From Pectobacterium fontis (GTDB lineage Bacteria; Pseudomonadota; Gammaproteobacteria; Enterobacterales; Enterobacteriaceae): a DNA stretch of 64,000 nucleotides. Position 1 is the stretch's first letter; the number at the start of each line of letters is the position of its first letter. The translations under genes were made by a program, and so were the position numbers. The notes under the pieces are model-generated. The model was not told the DNA's origin and ran no database searches. It worked only from the letters and a program-made list of their open reading frames with translations. Below are positions 51,718 through 64,000 of the stretch, one piece after another. The DNA lies in assembly GCF_000803215.1 (NCBI RefSeq), contig NZ_JSXC01000043.1:51315-115314 (forward strand). Direction: 5' to 3'.

Positions 51718-53622
51718 TTACTCGCCCTGCATCATTTGCTCTAGCTGTTCCTGTGCATCCAGCCAGGACATTTCCGTTTCTTCCAGCTCGATTTTGACTT
51801 TGGTTTGTTGTTGCAGGCAGTCGGTAAGCTCGGCCTTGCGGCTGATGTCGTAGATGGCGCTGTCTGCCAGTCTGGCTTCCAGCGCCGCCAGCGTTTCCCC
51901 CAGTTTTTCCATCTGCTGCTCAAACTTAGCGATCTGTTTACGCAGCGGCTGAGTTTGCGTTCTTAGCTCTGCTTCACGGCGTTTCTGATCCTTTCTGCCC
52001 TGTGCGCTGTTGGCGTTCTCTTTTGACGTTTCCGCGGCGGCATTTTCCTGACGTTGCAGGCCGACCAGCCATTGTTGGTAGTCTTCCAAATCGCCATCGA
52101 ATGGCTCTACTTTCTGGTCGTGTACCAGATAGAGATCGTCCGTGGTAGAACGGATCAGGTGTCGATCGTGCGAGACGACGACCAACGCGCCTTCAAAATC
52201 GATTAACGCTTCGGTCAAGGCCTGACGCATATCCAGATCGAGGTGGTTGGTCGGTTCATCGAGCAGCAGGAGATTCGGACGCTGCCAGACGATCAGCGCC
52301 AGCACCAGACGGGCTTTTTCGCCGCCGGAGAAACGCTCGGTGATTTCCGTGACTTTATCGCCCTGAAAACCAAAGCCGCCGAGGTAGTCACGCAGTTGTT
52401 GTTCCGTTTCCCGCTCAGCCAGACGTACCAGATGCTGCAACGGTGATTCGTCTGCACGTAGGAATTCCAGTTGATGCTGGGCGAAATAACCGAGCTTCAC
52501 GCCTTTTGCCAGCCCGATTTCCCCTTGCAGCGGCGCGAGCGTACCGGCAAGCAGCTTGATTAGCGTGGATTTACCCGCACCGTTATGGCCGAGCAGCCCA
52601 ATGCGGGAACCCGGCACTAAATTAAGTTTAATCGACTCCAGAATCAGCTTGTCGCCGTAGCCCGCACTGACCTTTTCCATCTTCATCAACGGATTGGGCA
52701 ACGATTCCGGGGCGCGAAAGCTGAAGCGGAACGGGTTATCGACATGTGCTGGCGCAATCATCTCCATGCGTTCCAGCATTTTTATCCGGCTTTGCGCCTG
52801 CTTGGCTTTGGTCGCCTGCGCGCGGAAGCGGTCAATGTAGTGTTGCAGGTGCGCGACACGCTCCTGCTGGTGCTCATAGAGCGATTGCTGCTGTGCGAGG
52901 CGTGTGGCGCGCTGACGTTCAAATGAAGAGTAGTTACCGGTGTATTCGTTGAGCGACTGCTGCTCAATGTGCAGGATTTTGGTCACTACCGGATCGAGGA
53001 AATCGCGGTCGTGCGAGATCAGTACCAGCGTGCCAGCATAATTTTTTAGCCACTTCTCCAGCCAGATAACGGCATCCAGATCGAGGTGGTTGGTTGGTTC
53101 ATCCAGTAACAGCAGGTCTGAACGGCAGATCAGCGCCTGTGCCAGATTCAGACGCATCCGCCAGCCGCCGGAAAAAGCGCTGACAGGCTGTTGCAACTGT
53201 GACTGAGAAAACCCTAACCCGTTGAGCAGGCTTGAGGCTCTGGCCTGAATCGTCCAGGCTTGAATCGCATCCAGCTTGCCGTGCAGCGTGGCAATCGCAT
53301 TACCGTCGTTCTCTTCGTTGGCCGTCTGCAAGGCGGCTTCCAACTGGCGAAACTCGCGATCGCCGTCAATCACGTAGTCCAGCGCGGCTTTATCTAACGC
53401 GGGCGTTTCCTGATTAACCCAGGCGAGCGACCAGTTCTGTGGGAAGGTCGCACTACCGCCGTCGGCGCTGATCTCACCTTTCAGTAATGACAGCAGCGTA
53501 GATTTACCACAGCCGTTCTTGCCAACCAGACCGACTTTCTGGCCGGGATTAACCGTTGCTGTCGCGTTATCGATCAGAACGCGTACACCGCGTCGAATTT
53601 GCAGCGAAGAGAAAACAATCAT
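51718..53622 (-). CDS. yheS: ABC-F family ATPase YheS
   Basis: A 634-residue soluble protein with two ATP-binding cassettes and no membrane part, typical of ABC-F ribosome-associated translation factors. Walker A motifs are GKNGCGKSTL (about residues 34-43) and GHNGAGKSTL (about 342-351); signatures SGGWRMRLNLAQAL and SGGEKARLVLAL each precede a LLLDEPTNHLDLD Walker B. The linker between cassettes is charged and helical (YEHQQERVAHLQHYIDRF), and the C-terminal end is a coiled coil. E. coli YheS helps ribosomes on difficult nascent chains. It diverges from kefG. Confidence 0.95.
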   Translation of the reverse strand: MIVFSSLQIRRGVRVLIDNATATVNPGQKVGLVGKNGCGKSTLLSLLKGEISADGGSATFPQNWSLAWVNQETPALDKAALDYVIDGDREFRQLEAALQTANEENDGNAIATLHGKLDAIQAWTIQARASSLLNGLGFSQSQLQQPVSAFSGGWRMRLNLAQALICRSDLLLLDEPTNHLDLDAVIWLEKWLKNYAGTLVLISHDRDFLDPVVTKILHIEQQSLNEYTGNYSSFERQRATRLAQQQSLYEHQQERVAHLQHYIDRFRAQATKAKQAQSRIKMLERMEMIAPAHVDNPFRFSFRAPESLPNPLMKMEKVSAGYGDKLILESIKLNLVPGSRIGLLGHNGAGKSTLIKLLAGTLAPLQGEIGLAKGVKLGYFAQHQLEFLRADESPLQHLVRLAERETEQQLRDYLGGFGFQGDKVTEITERFSGGEKARLVLALIVWQRPNLLLLDEPTNHLDLDMRQALTEALIDFEGALVVVSHDRHLIRSTTDDLYLVHDQKVEPFDGDLEDYQQWLVGLQRQENAAAETSKENANSAQGRKDQKRREAELRTQTQPLRKQIAKFEQQMEKLGETLAALEARLADSAIYDISRKAELTDCLQQQTKVKIELEETEMSWLDAQEQLEQMMQGE

Positions 53623-53744
53623 AAAGCGCCGTATGTTCAGAGTATGTTAAATTATGGACATATCAGGACACGCGGTGTCCCGTTTTTAGTCGTTGCGCAG
53701 CATGGTAACGGAAAACCCTTATCATGACGACGCTTTGGAGGGGA

Positions 53745-54299
53745 ATGATGTCGCAGCCACCGAAGATTTTGCTGCTGTATGCCCATCCGGAACCACAGGA
53801 TTCGGTGGCAAACCGCGTTCTATTGCAACCGGCGCAGCAGTTGGCGAATGTAACCGTGCACGATCTTTACGCGCACTATCCCGATTTTTTTATCGATATT
53901 CATCATGAACAACAACTGCTGCGTGAGCATCAGGTCATTGTTTTCCAACACCCGTTTTACACCTATAGCTGTCCGGCCCTGCTGAAAGAGTGGCTTGATA
54001 GGGTGTTATCCCGCGGTTTTGCCAATGGGATGGGCGGTAATGCGCTGGCGGGAAAATACTGGCGTTCGGTGATTACAACCGGTGAACCGGAAGAAGCCTA
54101 CCATCCTAACAGGAACAATCGTTATCCGATGGAGGATTTGCTACGCCCATTCGAACTGACGGCCGCCATGTGCCGGATGCATTGGATGCCCCCGATGATC
54201 ATTTACTGGGCGCGTCGTTTACAGCCCGACGTGTTGTCGAGTCAAGCCAGAGCTTACGGTGAATGGCTCGCCTCCCCTTTAGCTAAAGAGGAACGCTGA
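53745..54299 (+). CDS. kefG: glutathione-regulated potassium-efflux ancillary protein KefG
   Basis: A 184-residue flavodoxin-fold quinone-reductase-like protein required for full activity of the KefB efflux system. The start [17 protein letters not shown] and [20 protein letters not shown] are family features. ATG 53745 (MMSQPP) follows GGAGGGG by a short spacing; ATG 53748 is equally possible. kefB starts one base after its stop, so they are translated as a unit. Confidence 0.95.
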   Translation: MMSQPPKILLLYAHPEPQDSVANRVLLQPAQQLANVTVHDLYAHYPDFFIDIHHEQQLLREHQVIVFQHPFYTYSCPALLKEWLDRVLSRGFANGMGGNALAGKYWRSVITTGEPEEAYHPNRNNRYPMEDLLRPFELTAAMCRMHWMPPMIIYWARRLQPDVLSSQARAYGEWLASPLAKEER

Positions 54300-54300
54300 T

Positions 54301-56112
54301 ATGGAGAGTTCCGCGCTACTGACCGCCGGAGTCTTGTTTTTGTTTGTGGCGGTCGTAGCCGTACCGATTGCGGCACGATTAGGCATTGGTGCCGTACTGG
54401 GCTATTTGATCGCCGGGATCGCTATTGGCCCTTGGGGGCTGGGTTTTATTCGCGACGTGGACGCGATTTTGCACTTTTCAGAACTGGGCGTCGTTTTCCT
54501 GATGTTCATCATCGGTCTGGAATTGAATCCGTCCAAACTCTGGACGCTGCGCCGCTCGATCTTTGGCGTTGGGGCGGCTCAGGTTGGATTGAGTACGCTG
54601 ATTTTAGGCGGTGCCTTGTATCTGACGGATTTTTCGTGGCAATCCGCACTGATTGGCGGCGTGGGGCTGGCGATGTCGTCAACGGCGATGGCGCTGCAAT
54701 TGATGCGTGAAAAGGGCATGAATCGTAGCGAGTCTGGGCAGCTTGGCTTCTCTGTCCTGCTGTTTCAGGATTTGGCGGTTATCCCTGCGCTGGCGCTGAT
54801 TCCCATTCTGGCCGGGGGGCAGGGGGATTTCGGCGATTGGGAGCGAATCGGGCTGAAAGTCGCCGCATTCCTTGGCATGTTAATCGGTGGTCGCTATCTG
54901 GTGCGTCCTCTGTTCCGCTTTATTGCGGCGTCGGGCGTGCGTGAAGTTTTCACCGCCGCCGCGTTGTTGTTGGTGCTCGGCTCTGCGCTGTTTATGGAAG
55001 CATTAGGGCTTTCCATGGCGTTAGGCACCTTTATCGCCGGTATTTTGCTGGCGGAAAGTGAGTATCGGCACGAACTGGAAATCGCGATTGAGCCGTTCAA
55101 AGGTTTACTGCTAGGCCTGTTTTTTATCTCCGTAGGGATGGCGCTGAATCTCGGCATTCTCTACACCCATATCGTGAAGATTATGGTTGCGGTGCTGGTG
55201 CTGGTGGCGGTGAAAGCGGTTGTACTGTATTTCCTTGCGCGGATTAATCGTATGCGCCGCTCCGAACGCTTGCAGTTTGCCGGCGTGCTGAGCCAAGGCG
55301 GTGAGTTTGCCTTTGTCCTGTTTTCCGCTGCGGCGTCCTTCAACGTCCTGAAAGGTGAGCAACTGCCGCTGCTGTTGGTGACGGTGACGCTATCGATGAT
55401 GACGACGCCGCTGCTGATGCAGGCGATCGATCGCATTTTGGCGCGTCGTTACAACGTGCAGGATATGCCAGATGAAAAGCCCTATGTTGAGGACGACGAG
55501 CCGCAGGTGATTGTGGTGGGATTTGGGCGTTTCGGACAGGTGATCAGCCGCTTATTAATGGCGAATAAAATGCGGATTACGGTGCTGGAGCGCGATATCA
55601 GCGCCGTGAGCCTGATGCGCAGCTATGGTTATAAGGTTTATTATGGCGATGCCACTGAACTGGAACTGCTGCGTTCGGCTGGGGCGGATAAAGCACAATC
55701 GATAGTGATTACCTGCAATGCGCCGGAAGATACGATGGACATTGTGCATCTGTGTCAGCAACATTTTCCTCATCTGGAGATTTTGGCACGGGCGCGTGGA
55801 CGTCTTGAAGCCCACGAACTGTTGCAAACGGGTGTCAGGCACTTTTCGCGTGAAACCTTTTCCAGCGCGCTGGAGTTGGGACGGAAAACGCTGGTGTCGC
55901 TAGGCATGCACCCACATCAGGCGATGCGTGCACAACAGCATTTTCGCCGTCTGGATATGCGCATGCTGCGTGAACTGATGCCGCAGTTGACGGGGGATGT
56001 CGCACAAATCTCCCGTGTGAAAGAAGCTCGCCGTGAGCTGGAAGATATTTTCCAGCGGGAAATGCAGCACGAGCGTCGGCGGCCTAGTGTATGGGATGAA
56101 GACGACGAGTAA
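54301..56112 (+). CDS. kefB: glutathione-regulated potassium/H+ antiporter KefB
   Basis: A 603-residue antiporter of the CPA2 family. The membrane domain (about residues 1-380) has 12 or so segments; the KefB/KefC hinge GHDQ-type region is not examined in detail. The C-terminal KTN/RCK domain has the nucleotide motif [15 protein letters not shown] (about residues 403-417). Glutathione keeps it closed and glutathione adducts of electrophiles open it, acidifying the cytoplasm for protection. It follows kefG with one intervening base. Confidence 0.95.
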   Translation: MESSALLTAGVLFLFVAVVAVPIAARLGIGAVLGYLIAGIAIGPWGLGFIRDVDAILHFSELGVVFLMFIIGLELNPSKLWTLRRSIFGVGAAQVGLSTLILGGALYLTDFSWQSALIGGVGLAMSSTAMALQLMREKGMNRSESGQLGFSVLLFQDLAVIPALALIPILAGGQGDFGDWERIGLKVAAFLGMLIGGRYLVRPLFRFIAASGVREVFTAAALLLVLGSALFMEALGLSMALGTFIAGILLAESEYRHELEIAIEPFKGLLLGLFFISVGMALNLGILYTHIVKIMVAVLVLVAVKAVVLYFLARINRMRRSERLQFAGVLSQGGEFAFVLFSAAASFNVLKGEQLPLLLVTVTLSMMTTPLLMQAIDRILARRYNVQDMPDEKPYVEDDEPQVIVVGFGRFGQVISRLLMANKMRITVLERDISAVSLMRSYGYKVYYGDATELELLRSAGADKAQSIVITCNAPEDTMDIVHLCQQHFPHLEILARARGRLEAHELLQTGVRHFSRETFSSALELGRKTLVSLGMHPHQAMRAQQHFRRLDMRMLRELMPQLTGDVAQISRVKEARRELEDIFQREMQHERRRPSVWDEDDE

Positions 56113-56170
56113 GCGCCAACGCCTATTGGAATAGGTTCTAGATTCAGGAAGGGAGATAAACGGAGCTATC

Positions 56171-56365
56171 ATGCGTAAACGCTTTATTGCAGGAGCCGTG
56201 TGCCCGACGTGTCAGGCGCAGGACACGCTAGCGGTGGGAAGAGAAGATGACGTCGAGGTGGTGGTGTGCGTGAAGTGCGGATATCGCCAAAGTCAGGCAG
56301 ATGAGCCGACGGCAGCACCCGCTCCGCAGGCGAACGAGATTATCGGGATCTTCCGGCCTGAATAA
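56171..56365 (+). CDS. yheV: YheV family zinc-ribbon protein
   Basis: A 64-residue protein with two CxxC pairs (CPTC at about residues 12-15, CVKCG at about 34-37), a likely zinc ribbon, matching E. coli YheV. Function unknown. It follows kefB by 58 bases in the same direction, as in E. coli, with GGGAG upstream of the ATG. Confidence 0.9.
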   Translation: MRKRFIAGAVCPTCQAQDTLAVGREDDVEVVVCVKCGYRQSQADEPTAAPAPQANEIIGIFRPE

Positions 56366-56486
56366 GGGAGACGTGTCCATGCCGACATTGTCATCAACGG
56401 TTGACGTTTTTTGATTCCAGACGGTACATAGGGACATTTTTCAGCTACAATTTGCGCCAGTTTGATTTCCAACGGTAGGAGATATC

Positions 56487-57065
56487 ATGAAAGTAGCAAA
56501 AGATCTGGTGGTCAGCCTGGCCTATCAGGTACGTACAGAAGACGGTGTGTTGGTTGATGAGTCTCCGGTGAGCGCGCCGTTGGACTATCTGCATGGTCAC
56601 GGTTCCCTGATTTCTGGTCTGGAAAACGCGTTGGAAGGCCGTGAAGCGGGCGAGAAATTTGATGTCAACATTGGTTCCAGCGACGCTTACGGCAACTATG
56701 ATGAAAATCTGGTGCAGCGCGTACCGAAAGATGTCTTTATGGGCGTTGATGAGTTGCAGGTTGGCATGCGTTTTCTGGCAGAGACCGATCAGGGCCCCGT
56801 TCCGGTCGAGATCACCGAAGTTGAAGACGACCACGTTGTGGTTGACGGCAACCACATGCTGGCAGGCCAAAACCTGAGCTTCAATGTTGAAGTGGTTGCT
56901 ATCCGTGAAGCGACGGAAGAAGAGCTGGCGCACGGCCACGTTCACGGTGAGCACGATCATGAACATGGTGACGGCTGCTGCGGCGGTCATGGCCACGATC
57001 ATGACCACGGCCATCAGCACGGTAAAGGCGGCTGCGGCGGCCACGGTGGATGCGGCTGCCACTAA
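56487..57065 (+). CDS. slyD: peptidyl-prolyl isomerase / metallochaperone SlyD
   Basis: A 192-residue FKBP-type prolyl isomerase with an inserted chaperone flap. The FKBP part begins KVAKDLVVSLAYQVRTEDG and includes LISGLENALEGREAG; the flap spans about residues 70-125. The tail from about 148 is a long His/Cys/Asp-rich metal-binding stretch (HGHVHGEHDHEHGDG, CCGGHGHDHDHGHQHG), which in E. coli delivers nickel to hydrogenase. GGAG precedes the ATG. A bidirectional terminator separates it from slyX. Confidence 0.97.
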   Translation: MKVAKDLVVSLAYQVRTEDGVLVDESPVSAPLDYLHGHGSLISGLENALEGREAGEKFDVNIGSSDAYGNYDENLVQRVPKDVFMGVDELQVGMRFLAETDQGPVPVEITEVEDDHVVVDGNHMLAGQNLSFNVEVVAIREATEEELAHGHVHGEHDHEHGDGCCGGHGHDHDHGHQHGKGGCGGHGGCGCH

Positions 57066-57080
57066 TCGGTTGTAATGCAT

Positions 57081-57117
57081 AAAAAACCTCAGGTTGATTT
57101 TCACCTGAGGTTTTTTT
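57081..57117. terminator. bidirectional terminator between slyD and slyX
   Basis: AAAAAACCTCAGGT and ACCTGAGGTTTTTTT pair around TGATTTTC. Confidence 0.93.
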
Positions 57118-57131
57118 ATATCTGACGGGCA

Positions 57132-57350
57132 TCAGTAATGCGGCGGCGGTGTTTCTTCCGACTGAGGGGCAACGAGCGAGGTTTGCTGATTACGCACCCT
57201 GTCGGTGAGTAAACGTACATGTTCGCGCAGGCGGCTAATTTCCAACTCGTGTTGAATAACCGTTTGGTTAAGTTCTTCTATGGTGAGTTCCTGGAAAGCT
57301 TGTCGGCTTTCCAACTGTTCGAGCCGTTCTTCAAGTGCTGATGGTGACAT
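57132..57350 (-). CDS. slyX: SlyX family protein
   Basis: A 72-residue coiled-coil protein matching E. coli SlyX, function unknown. Heptad-like [20 protein letters not shown] and a second stretch [15 protein letters not shown] cover most of it; the tail is proline-rich (EETPPPHY). It is divergent from fkpA. AGGGG lies before the ATG. Confidence 0.93.
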   Translation of the reverse strand: MSPSALEERLEQLESRQAFQELTIEELNQTVIQHELEISRLREHVRLLTDRVRNQQTSLVAPQSEETPPPHY

Positions 57351-57632
57351 CGATATTCCCCTTACTTCTTGTTACCTGCGAGTTTGTCAGAAAGCGGAAA
57401 CTTCTGGTAGTAAAAACGGTCGCAGTAGGGCGCAATGCGCTATTCGAGATGGGGCAATTCGTTGCCAGACGGTCTTAGGACGACACAAATGCGGTTGGAA
57501 AAACTTCCTGACGTTTTTTATCAAAGGATTGTCGAGTGCGTCGTTGTGTTGTCTTCACCCGCACAGTTATAGTAGACGCGAATGTATTTTAATGATGGCT
57601 GGAGCGCGTGGCTCCAGATGCTGGAGAAATGG

Positions 57633-58451
57633 ATGAAATCACTGTTTAAAGTAACGCTGTTAGCAACAACGATGGCTCTGGCGCTGAACGCAGGTCAGGT
57701 TCTGGCGGCAGACAATGCGCAGGCATCTGACAACACTGCGACCGCCAAATTCAAAAACGATGAGCAGGCAGCCGCTTATGCGTTAGGTGCATCTTTAGGG
57801 CGTTACATGGACAACTCCCTGAAAGAGCAAGAAAAATTAGGTATTAAGCTGGATAAAGAGCAGTTGATTGCTGGCGTGCAGGATGCGTTTGCTGACAAGA
57901 GCAAACTGACTGACGAAGAAATCGAGAAAACGCTGCAAGGCTTTGAAGGAAAAGTAAAAGCCGCCGCTGAAGCCAAAATGAAACAAGATGCGAAAGATAA
58001 CGCGGATAAAGGCGCCAAGTATCTTGAATCCTTTGCTAAAGAAAAAGGTGTGAAGAAAACGGCATCCGGCCTTCTGTATCAAGTTGAGAAAGAAGGCAGC
58101 GGAAACGCACCGAAAGACAGCGATACCGTAGTGGTTAACTACAAAGGTACGCTGGTTGACGGTAGCGAGTTCGATAACTCTTACAAACGTGGTGAACCGC
58201 TGTCTTTCCGTCTGGACGGTGTGATCCCAGGCTGGACCGAAGGTCTGAAGCACGTTAAGAAAGGCGGTAAAATCAAGCTGGCTATCCCGCCTGCTCTGGC
58301 ATACGGTGAAAACGGCGTACCTGGCATTCCGGCTAACTCTACGCTGGTGTTTGACGTTGAACTGCTGGACATTAAATCTGAAGCTGACCTGAAAGCAGCG
58401 GATGACGCGAAAGCTGAAAAACCAGCAGCAGAAGAAAAAGCTGCGAAATAA
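57633..58451 (+). CDS. fkpA: periplasmic FKBP-type peptidyl-prolyl isomerase FkpA
   Basis: A 272-residue periplasmic prolyl isomerase and chaperone. Signal peptide MKSLFKVTLLATTMALALNA with cleavage after VLA (about residue 25); N-terminal helical dimer domain (about 40-130); FKBP domain (about 145-255) with VVVNYKGTLVDGSEFDNS and LIIP-type KLAIPPALAYG. The tail is Ala/Lys/Glu-rich. ATG 57633 has GGAG eight bases upstream. GGAAAAACTT (57497) and TCAAA (57521) resemble a sigma-E promoter with slightly short spacing, which would fit known sigma-E control of fkpA. A strong terminator follows. Confidence 0.96.
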   Translation: MKSLFKVTLLATTMALALNAGQVLAADNAQASDNTATAKFKNDEQAAAYALGASLGRYMDNSLKEQEKLGIKLDKEQLIAGVQDAFADKSKLTDEEIEKTLQGFEGKVKAAAEAKMKQDAKDNADKGAKYLESFAKEKGVKKTASGLLYQVEKEGSGNAPKDSDTVVVNYKGTLVDGSEFDNSYKRGEPLSFRLDGVIPGWTEGLKHVKKGGKIKLAIPPALAYGENGVPGIPANSTLVFDVELLDIKSEADLKAADDAKAEKPAAEEKAAK

Positions 58452-58470
58452 GTCTCGCGACAACCTATGA

Positions 58471-58499
58471 CCGCAGGCTTTGTCCTGCGGTTTTTTTTT
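58471..58499 (+). terminator. rho-independent terminator after fkpA
   Basis: CCGCAGG pairs with CCTGCGG around CTTTGT, then nine T. Confidence 0.93.
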
Positions 58500-58642
58500 G
58501 CGTATCCATTAGGAAGATTAAATCGCTGGGAATGCTGGCTACAGTAAGATGAGATTACGCTACGCTAAACAGCCGCTTATGAAATTCAGGGACGAGAGTG
58601 TGGACATTTGCTAAACTAGGCTCCTTGTCAATACAAAATAAA

Positions 58643-58710
58643 TATACCCGTCATACTTCAAGCTGCTTGTGCGTTGGCTGCCTTCACGCAACTCGAATTA
58701 TTAGGGGATA
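58643..58710 (+). repeat. TIR-bounded intergenic repeat, short 68-base copy
   Basis: TATACCCGTCATACTTCAAG at the left and CAACTCGAATTATTAGGGGA at the right enclose only about 25 internal bases. The right end runs into ATG 58712, and its AGGGG could serve as a ribosome-binding site. Confidence 0.75.
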
Positions 58711-58735
58711 AATGATGCTGAGGGTGGTGTCTGCC

Positions 58736-59458
58736 ATGTCTAATTCGCTTGTCTCTGGCGAATCTTATGAGCTTGATTTGCTGGATGAACGTCCGTTCAG
58801 TCAAACGGATTATGAGATCCTGAAATCGTATGAAGCGGTGGTTGATGGCTTGGCCATGTTGATTGGCGAGCACTGTGAGATTGTGTTGCACTCGCTTGAG
58901 GATCTTAAATGTTCCGCTGTGCGTATTGCGAATGGAGAGCATACTGGCAGGAAGATTGGCTCGCCGATTACGGATCTTGCATTGCGTATGCTGCATGACA
59001 TGGCAGGTGAAGATAGCAGCGTGTCAAAGGCCTATTTTACCCGGGCAAAAAGCGGCGTGTTGATGAAGTCAGTGACGATTGCTATCCGTAATCGCGACCA
59101 GCGCGTAATCGGGCTGCTATGTATCAACATGAATCTGGATGTCCCTTTCTCCCAGATCGTGCAGACCTTTATTCCACCTGAAACGCACGATGCTGCTTCT
59201 TCCGTTAACTTCGCTTCATCGGTTGACGACCTCGTGGCGCAAACGCTGGAGTTTTCGATTGAGGAAGTGAATGCGGATCGCAATGTTTCCAATAATGCGA
59301 AAAATCGTCAAATCGTTCTGAGCCTGTATGAGAAAGGCATTTTTGATATTAAAGACGCCATCAATCAGGTCGCCGAACGCCTGAATATTTCCAAGCACAC
59401 CGTCTATCTCTATATCCGTCAATTTAAAAGCGGTGACTTCAGCGGGCATGAACGTTAA
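58736..59458 (+). CDS. yheO: YheO family transcriptional regulator
   Basis: A 240-residue protein matching E. coli YheO in length: an N-terminal PAS-like YheO domain ([20 protein letters not shown], about residues 31-50) and a C-terminal helix-turn-helix of the HTH_22 type ([20 protein letters not shown], about 210-229). Targets unknown. I use ATG 58736 for agreement with the family, but ATG 58712 or 58715 has a better-placed purine stretch supplied by the repeat just upstream. Its TAA overlaps the tusD ATG by one base, indicating a yheO-tusDCB operon. Confidence 0.92.
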   Translation: MSNSLVSGESYELDLLDERPFSQTDYEILKSYEAVVDGLAMLIGEHCEIVLHSLEDLKCSAVRIANGEHTGRKIGSPITDLALRMLHDMAGEDSSVSKAYFTRAKSGVLMKSVTIAIRNRDQRVIGLLCINMNLDVPFSQIVQTFIPPETHDAASSVNFASSVDDLVAQTLEFSIEEVNADRNVSNNAKNRQIVLSLYEKGIFDIKDAINQVAERLNISKHTVYLYIRQFKSGDFSGHER

Positions 59459-59847
59459 TGCTGAGTTACTGTTTGCTGGTGACTGGCCCGGCTTATGGTA
59501 CACAGCAAGCGAGCAGCGCCTTGCAGTTTGCGCAGGCGCTGTTGGCCGAAGGGCACAAGCTGAAAAGTGTGTTCTTCTATCGGGAAGGCGTGCTAAATGC
59601 CAACCAACTGACGTCACCTGCTAATGATGAGTTTGATCTTGTACGCGCCTGGCAACAGTTGAGCGAAACGCATCAGGTGGCGCTGAATGTTTGCGTTGCT
59701 GCTGCGCTGCGCCGAGGCGTAACCGATGCTCAGCAGGCCGCTCAACTTAATCTTGCGGGTGCGAATCTGCAACCCGGCTTTGTTTTGAGCGGGCTAGGGG
59801 AACTGGCGCAATCGGTGTTGACCTGCGATCGGGTTATTCAGTTTTAA
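59458..59847 (+). CDS. tusD: sulfurtransferase subunit TusD
   Basis: A 129-residue DsrE-type subunit of the TusBCD complex, which relays sulfur from TusA to TusE for the 2-thiouridine of certain tRNAs. The active cysteine is in [13 protein letters not shown] (Cys about 79). [20 protein letters not shown] is the family start. One-base overlap with yheO; tusC follows after eight bases. Confidence 0.95.
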   Translation: MLSYCLLVTGPAYGTQQASSALQFAQALLAEGHKLKSVFFYREGVLNANQLTSPANDEFDLVRAWQQLSETHQVALNVCVAAALRRGVTDAQQAAQLNLAGANLQPGFVLSGLGELAQSVLTCDRVIQF

Positions 59848-59855
59848 GGTAGGCA

Positions 59856-60215
59856 ATGAAACGAGTCGCATTTGTTTTCACGCATTCTCCGCACGGGAGT
59901 GCTTCCGGTCGAGAAGGGCTGGATGCGTTATTGGCGATGTCAGCACTGACGGAAGACATTGGTGTATTTTTTGTTGGCGATGGTGTCCTTCAATTGTTGC
60001 CGCAGCAACAGCCGGAAAAGATTTTGATGCGTAATTACATCGCAACGTTTGGCGTGCTGCCGCTGTACGATATCGACAGTTGCTATTTGTGCGAAACGTC
60101 TGTGCGCCAGCGCGGGTTGAGTGCAGATACGGACTGGGTTTTGGATGTGGAACTGTTAGCGCCGCAAGCATGGCGCAGTAAGCTGTCCAGCTATCATTCC
60201 ATCCTTTCCTTCTAG
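59856..60215 (+). CDS. tusC: sulfurtransferase subunit TusC
   Basis: A 119-residue DsrF-type subunit of Tus[23 protein letters not shown] opens it, and [18 protein letters not shown] (about residues 70-87) is the characteristic cysteine-containing part. Same operon and order as E. coli. Confidence 0.95.
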   Translation: MKRVAFVFTHSPHGSASGREGLDALLAMSALTEDIGVFFVGDGVLQLLPQQQPEKILMRNYIATFGVLPLYDIDSCYLCETSVRQRGLSADTDWVLDVELLAPQAWRSKLSSYHSILSF

Positions 60216-60233
60216 CGGCGGATCTCTTCATTT

Positions 60234-60521
60234 ATGTTGCATACGCTCTCATGTTCTCCTTATCACGCCGACCTGGATGCGCTGTTGCGCAGCGTGGGGC
60301 AGGGGGATGCTGTCGTCTTATTGCAAGATGGCGTCATTGCGGCTCTCGCGGGAGGCGATAGTATCCGTCGTCTTCTGGATCCCGAGGTTCCTCTTTATGC
60401 GCTCCGGGCTGATGTCGCTGCGAGAGGCATAACTGAACAAATTTCAAACAGTGTCGTACTCATTGACTATAATGAGTTTGTTCAACTGACGGTGGAGTAC
60501 CCGCAGCAACTCGCGTGGTAA
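60234..60521 (+). CDS. tusB: sulfurtransferase subunit TusB
   Basis: A 95-residue DsrH-type subunit of TusBCD. LHTLSCSPYHADLDALLRSV and VVLLQDGVIAALAGGDS are family stretches. It ends the tus operon; the str-operon promoter begins 22 bases after its stop. Confidence 0.95.
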   Translation: MLHTLSCSPYHADLDALLRSVGQGDAVVLLQDGVIAALAGGDSIRRLLDPEVPLYALRADVAARGITEQISNSVVLIDYNEFVQLTVEYPQQLAW

Positions 60522-60542
60522 CGCTGAATTTTTGTATATTTC

Positions 60543-60571
60543 TTGACTCCTTCCACCGCCAGCCCTAAAAT
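60543..60571 (+). promoter_or_regulatory. str operon promoter
   Basis: TTGACT and TAAAAT are 17 bases apart, followed by a GC-rich discriminator-like TCTGCGTCC. This closely resembles the E. coli rpsL promoter, which is under stringent control. Confidence 0.85.
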
Positions 60572-60652
60572 TCTGCGTCCTCATACTTTGCCTTGCGCAG
60601 ACATGAGGCGATTTATTACGTGTTTACGAAGCAAAACCCAGGAGCTTTTTGA

Positions 60653-61027
<375 letters not shown>

Positions 61028-61108
61028 TGGTTCTCCGTTAAGTAAGGCCAAACGTTTTAACTTAAATGTCAAACTAAACTCGTAGAGTTTTGGACAATCC
61101 TGAATTAA

Positions 61109-61594
<486 letters not shown>

Positions 61595-61614
61595 TCCCTT
61601 CGCTGTAGTCATGC

Positions 61615-61655
61615 TAACCAAGCGGGCGCTGCAAATAGCCAACCCGCTTGGGTTA
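61615..61655 (+). other. stable hairpin between rpsG and fusA
   Basis: TAACCAAGCGGG pairs with CCCGCTTGGGTTA over 12 pairs with one bulged G. There is no T run, so transcription continues; it may mark a processing or stability site. Confidence 0.6.
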
Positions 61656-61681
61656 ACTAAATTGAACGCCCTAGTATATAG

Positions 61682-63805
<2,124 letters not shown>

Positions 63806-63831
63806 GCCTCAGGGTTAAAACAAAATCCCGT

Positions 63832-63853
63832 GCTCTCTCCATAGGGGGAGAGC
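63832..63853 (+). other. hairpin between fusA and tuf
   Basis: GCTCTCTCC and GGGGAGAGC pair around ATAG. No T run; probably an intercistronic processing or stability element. Confidence 0.5.
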
Positions 63854-63859
63854 ATTTGA

Positions 63860-64000
<141 letters not shown>

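Noticed and set aside
56445..57104. Open frame of 219 codons opposite slyD, rich in valine and alanine
   Set aside because: It is the reverse complement of the His/Gly-rich SlyD tail; the hydrophobic look is an artefact.

Overview
The window is chromosomal DNA from a soft-rot enterobacterium, most likely Pectobacterium. Most genes match Escherichia coli K-12 genes in product, length and order, which gives the family. A secreted pectate lyase with a PelB-type signal peptide, two extra chemoreceptors and a dispersed palindromic-ended repeat point to Pectobacterium rather than to an enteric commensal. All homology statements come from recognition by reading; no search was run.

Layout. (1) 1-5045 follows the E. 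coli pyrB-to-yjgN block: the start of pyrB with its leader-peptide attenuator, tabA, argF/argI with tandem ARG boxes, rraB, yjgM and yjgN. (2) 5055-11990 is accessory compared with E. coli: an M48 metallopeptidase next to yjgN, a secreted MetX-like alpha/beta hydrolase, two convergent chemoreceptors and a 900-base repeat-bearing gap. (3) 12057-19562 is the valS-holC-pepA operon, divergent from lptF-lptG. (4) 19757-26021 holds yhhW, the gluconate genes gntR, gntK and a GntP-type permease, then yhgN and asd; gntK is inverted relative to E. coli and overlapping GntR operators lie in the gntK-permease gap. (5) 26114-31686 is a second accessory stretch: a GNAT protein, the sensor kinase btsS without btsR beside it, and an AraC/XylS-type regulator divergent from an amidase. 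(6) 32235-41693 is the complete glycogen cluster glgBXCAP. (7) 41980-44552 holds the ribosomal oxygenase roxA and the pectate lyase. (8) 45235-58451 follows the E. coli pabA-to-fkpA order (pabA, argD, crp, yhfA, prkB, yheU-yheT, a LysE-type exporter, yheS, kefG-kefB, yheV, slyD, slyX, fkpA). (9) 58736-64000 is yheO-tusDCB followed by the str operon rpsL-rpsG-fusA-tuf, the last cut by the window edge.

How the genes connect. Pyrimidine and arginine synthesis share carbamoyl phosphate, and pyrB, argF/argI, argD and the regulator PepA are all here. Gluconate uptake and phosphorylation are under GntR. Glycogen is made by GlgB, GlgC and GlgA and broken down by GlgX and GlgP. Crp lies 2.7 kb from the pectate lyase, whose upstream region has candidate CRP and KdgR sites.

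I found no convincing previously undescribed multi-gene system. The best leads are a TIR-bounded intergenic repeat family with at least five to seven copies, a 185-base nested inverted-repeat element at 23782-23966, an orphan btsS, and a lone amidase of the nitrile-hydratase-linked type with its own regulator and a tiny downstream reading frame.
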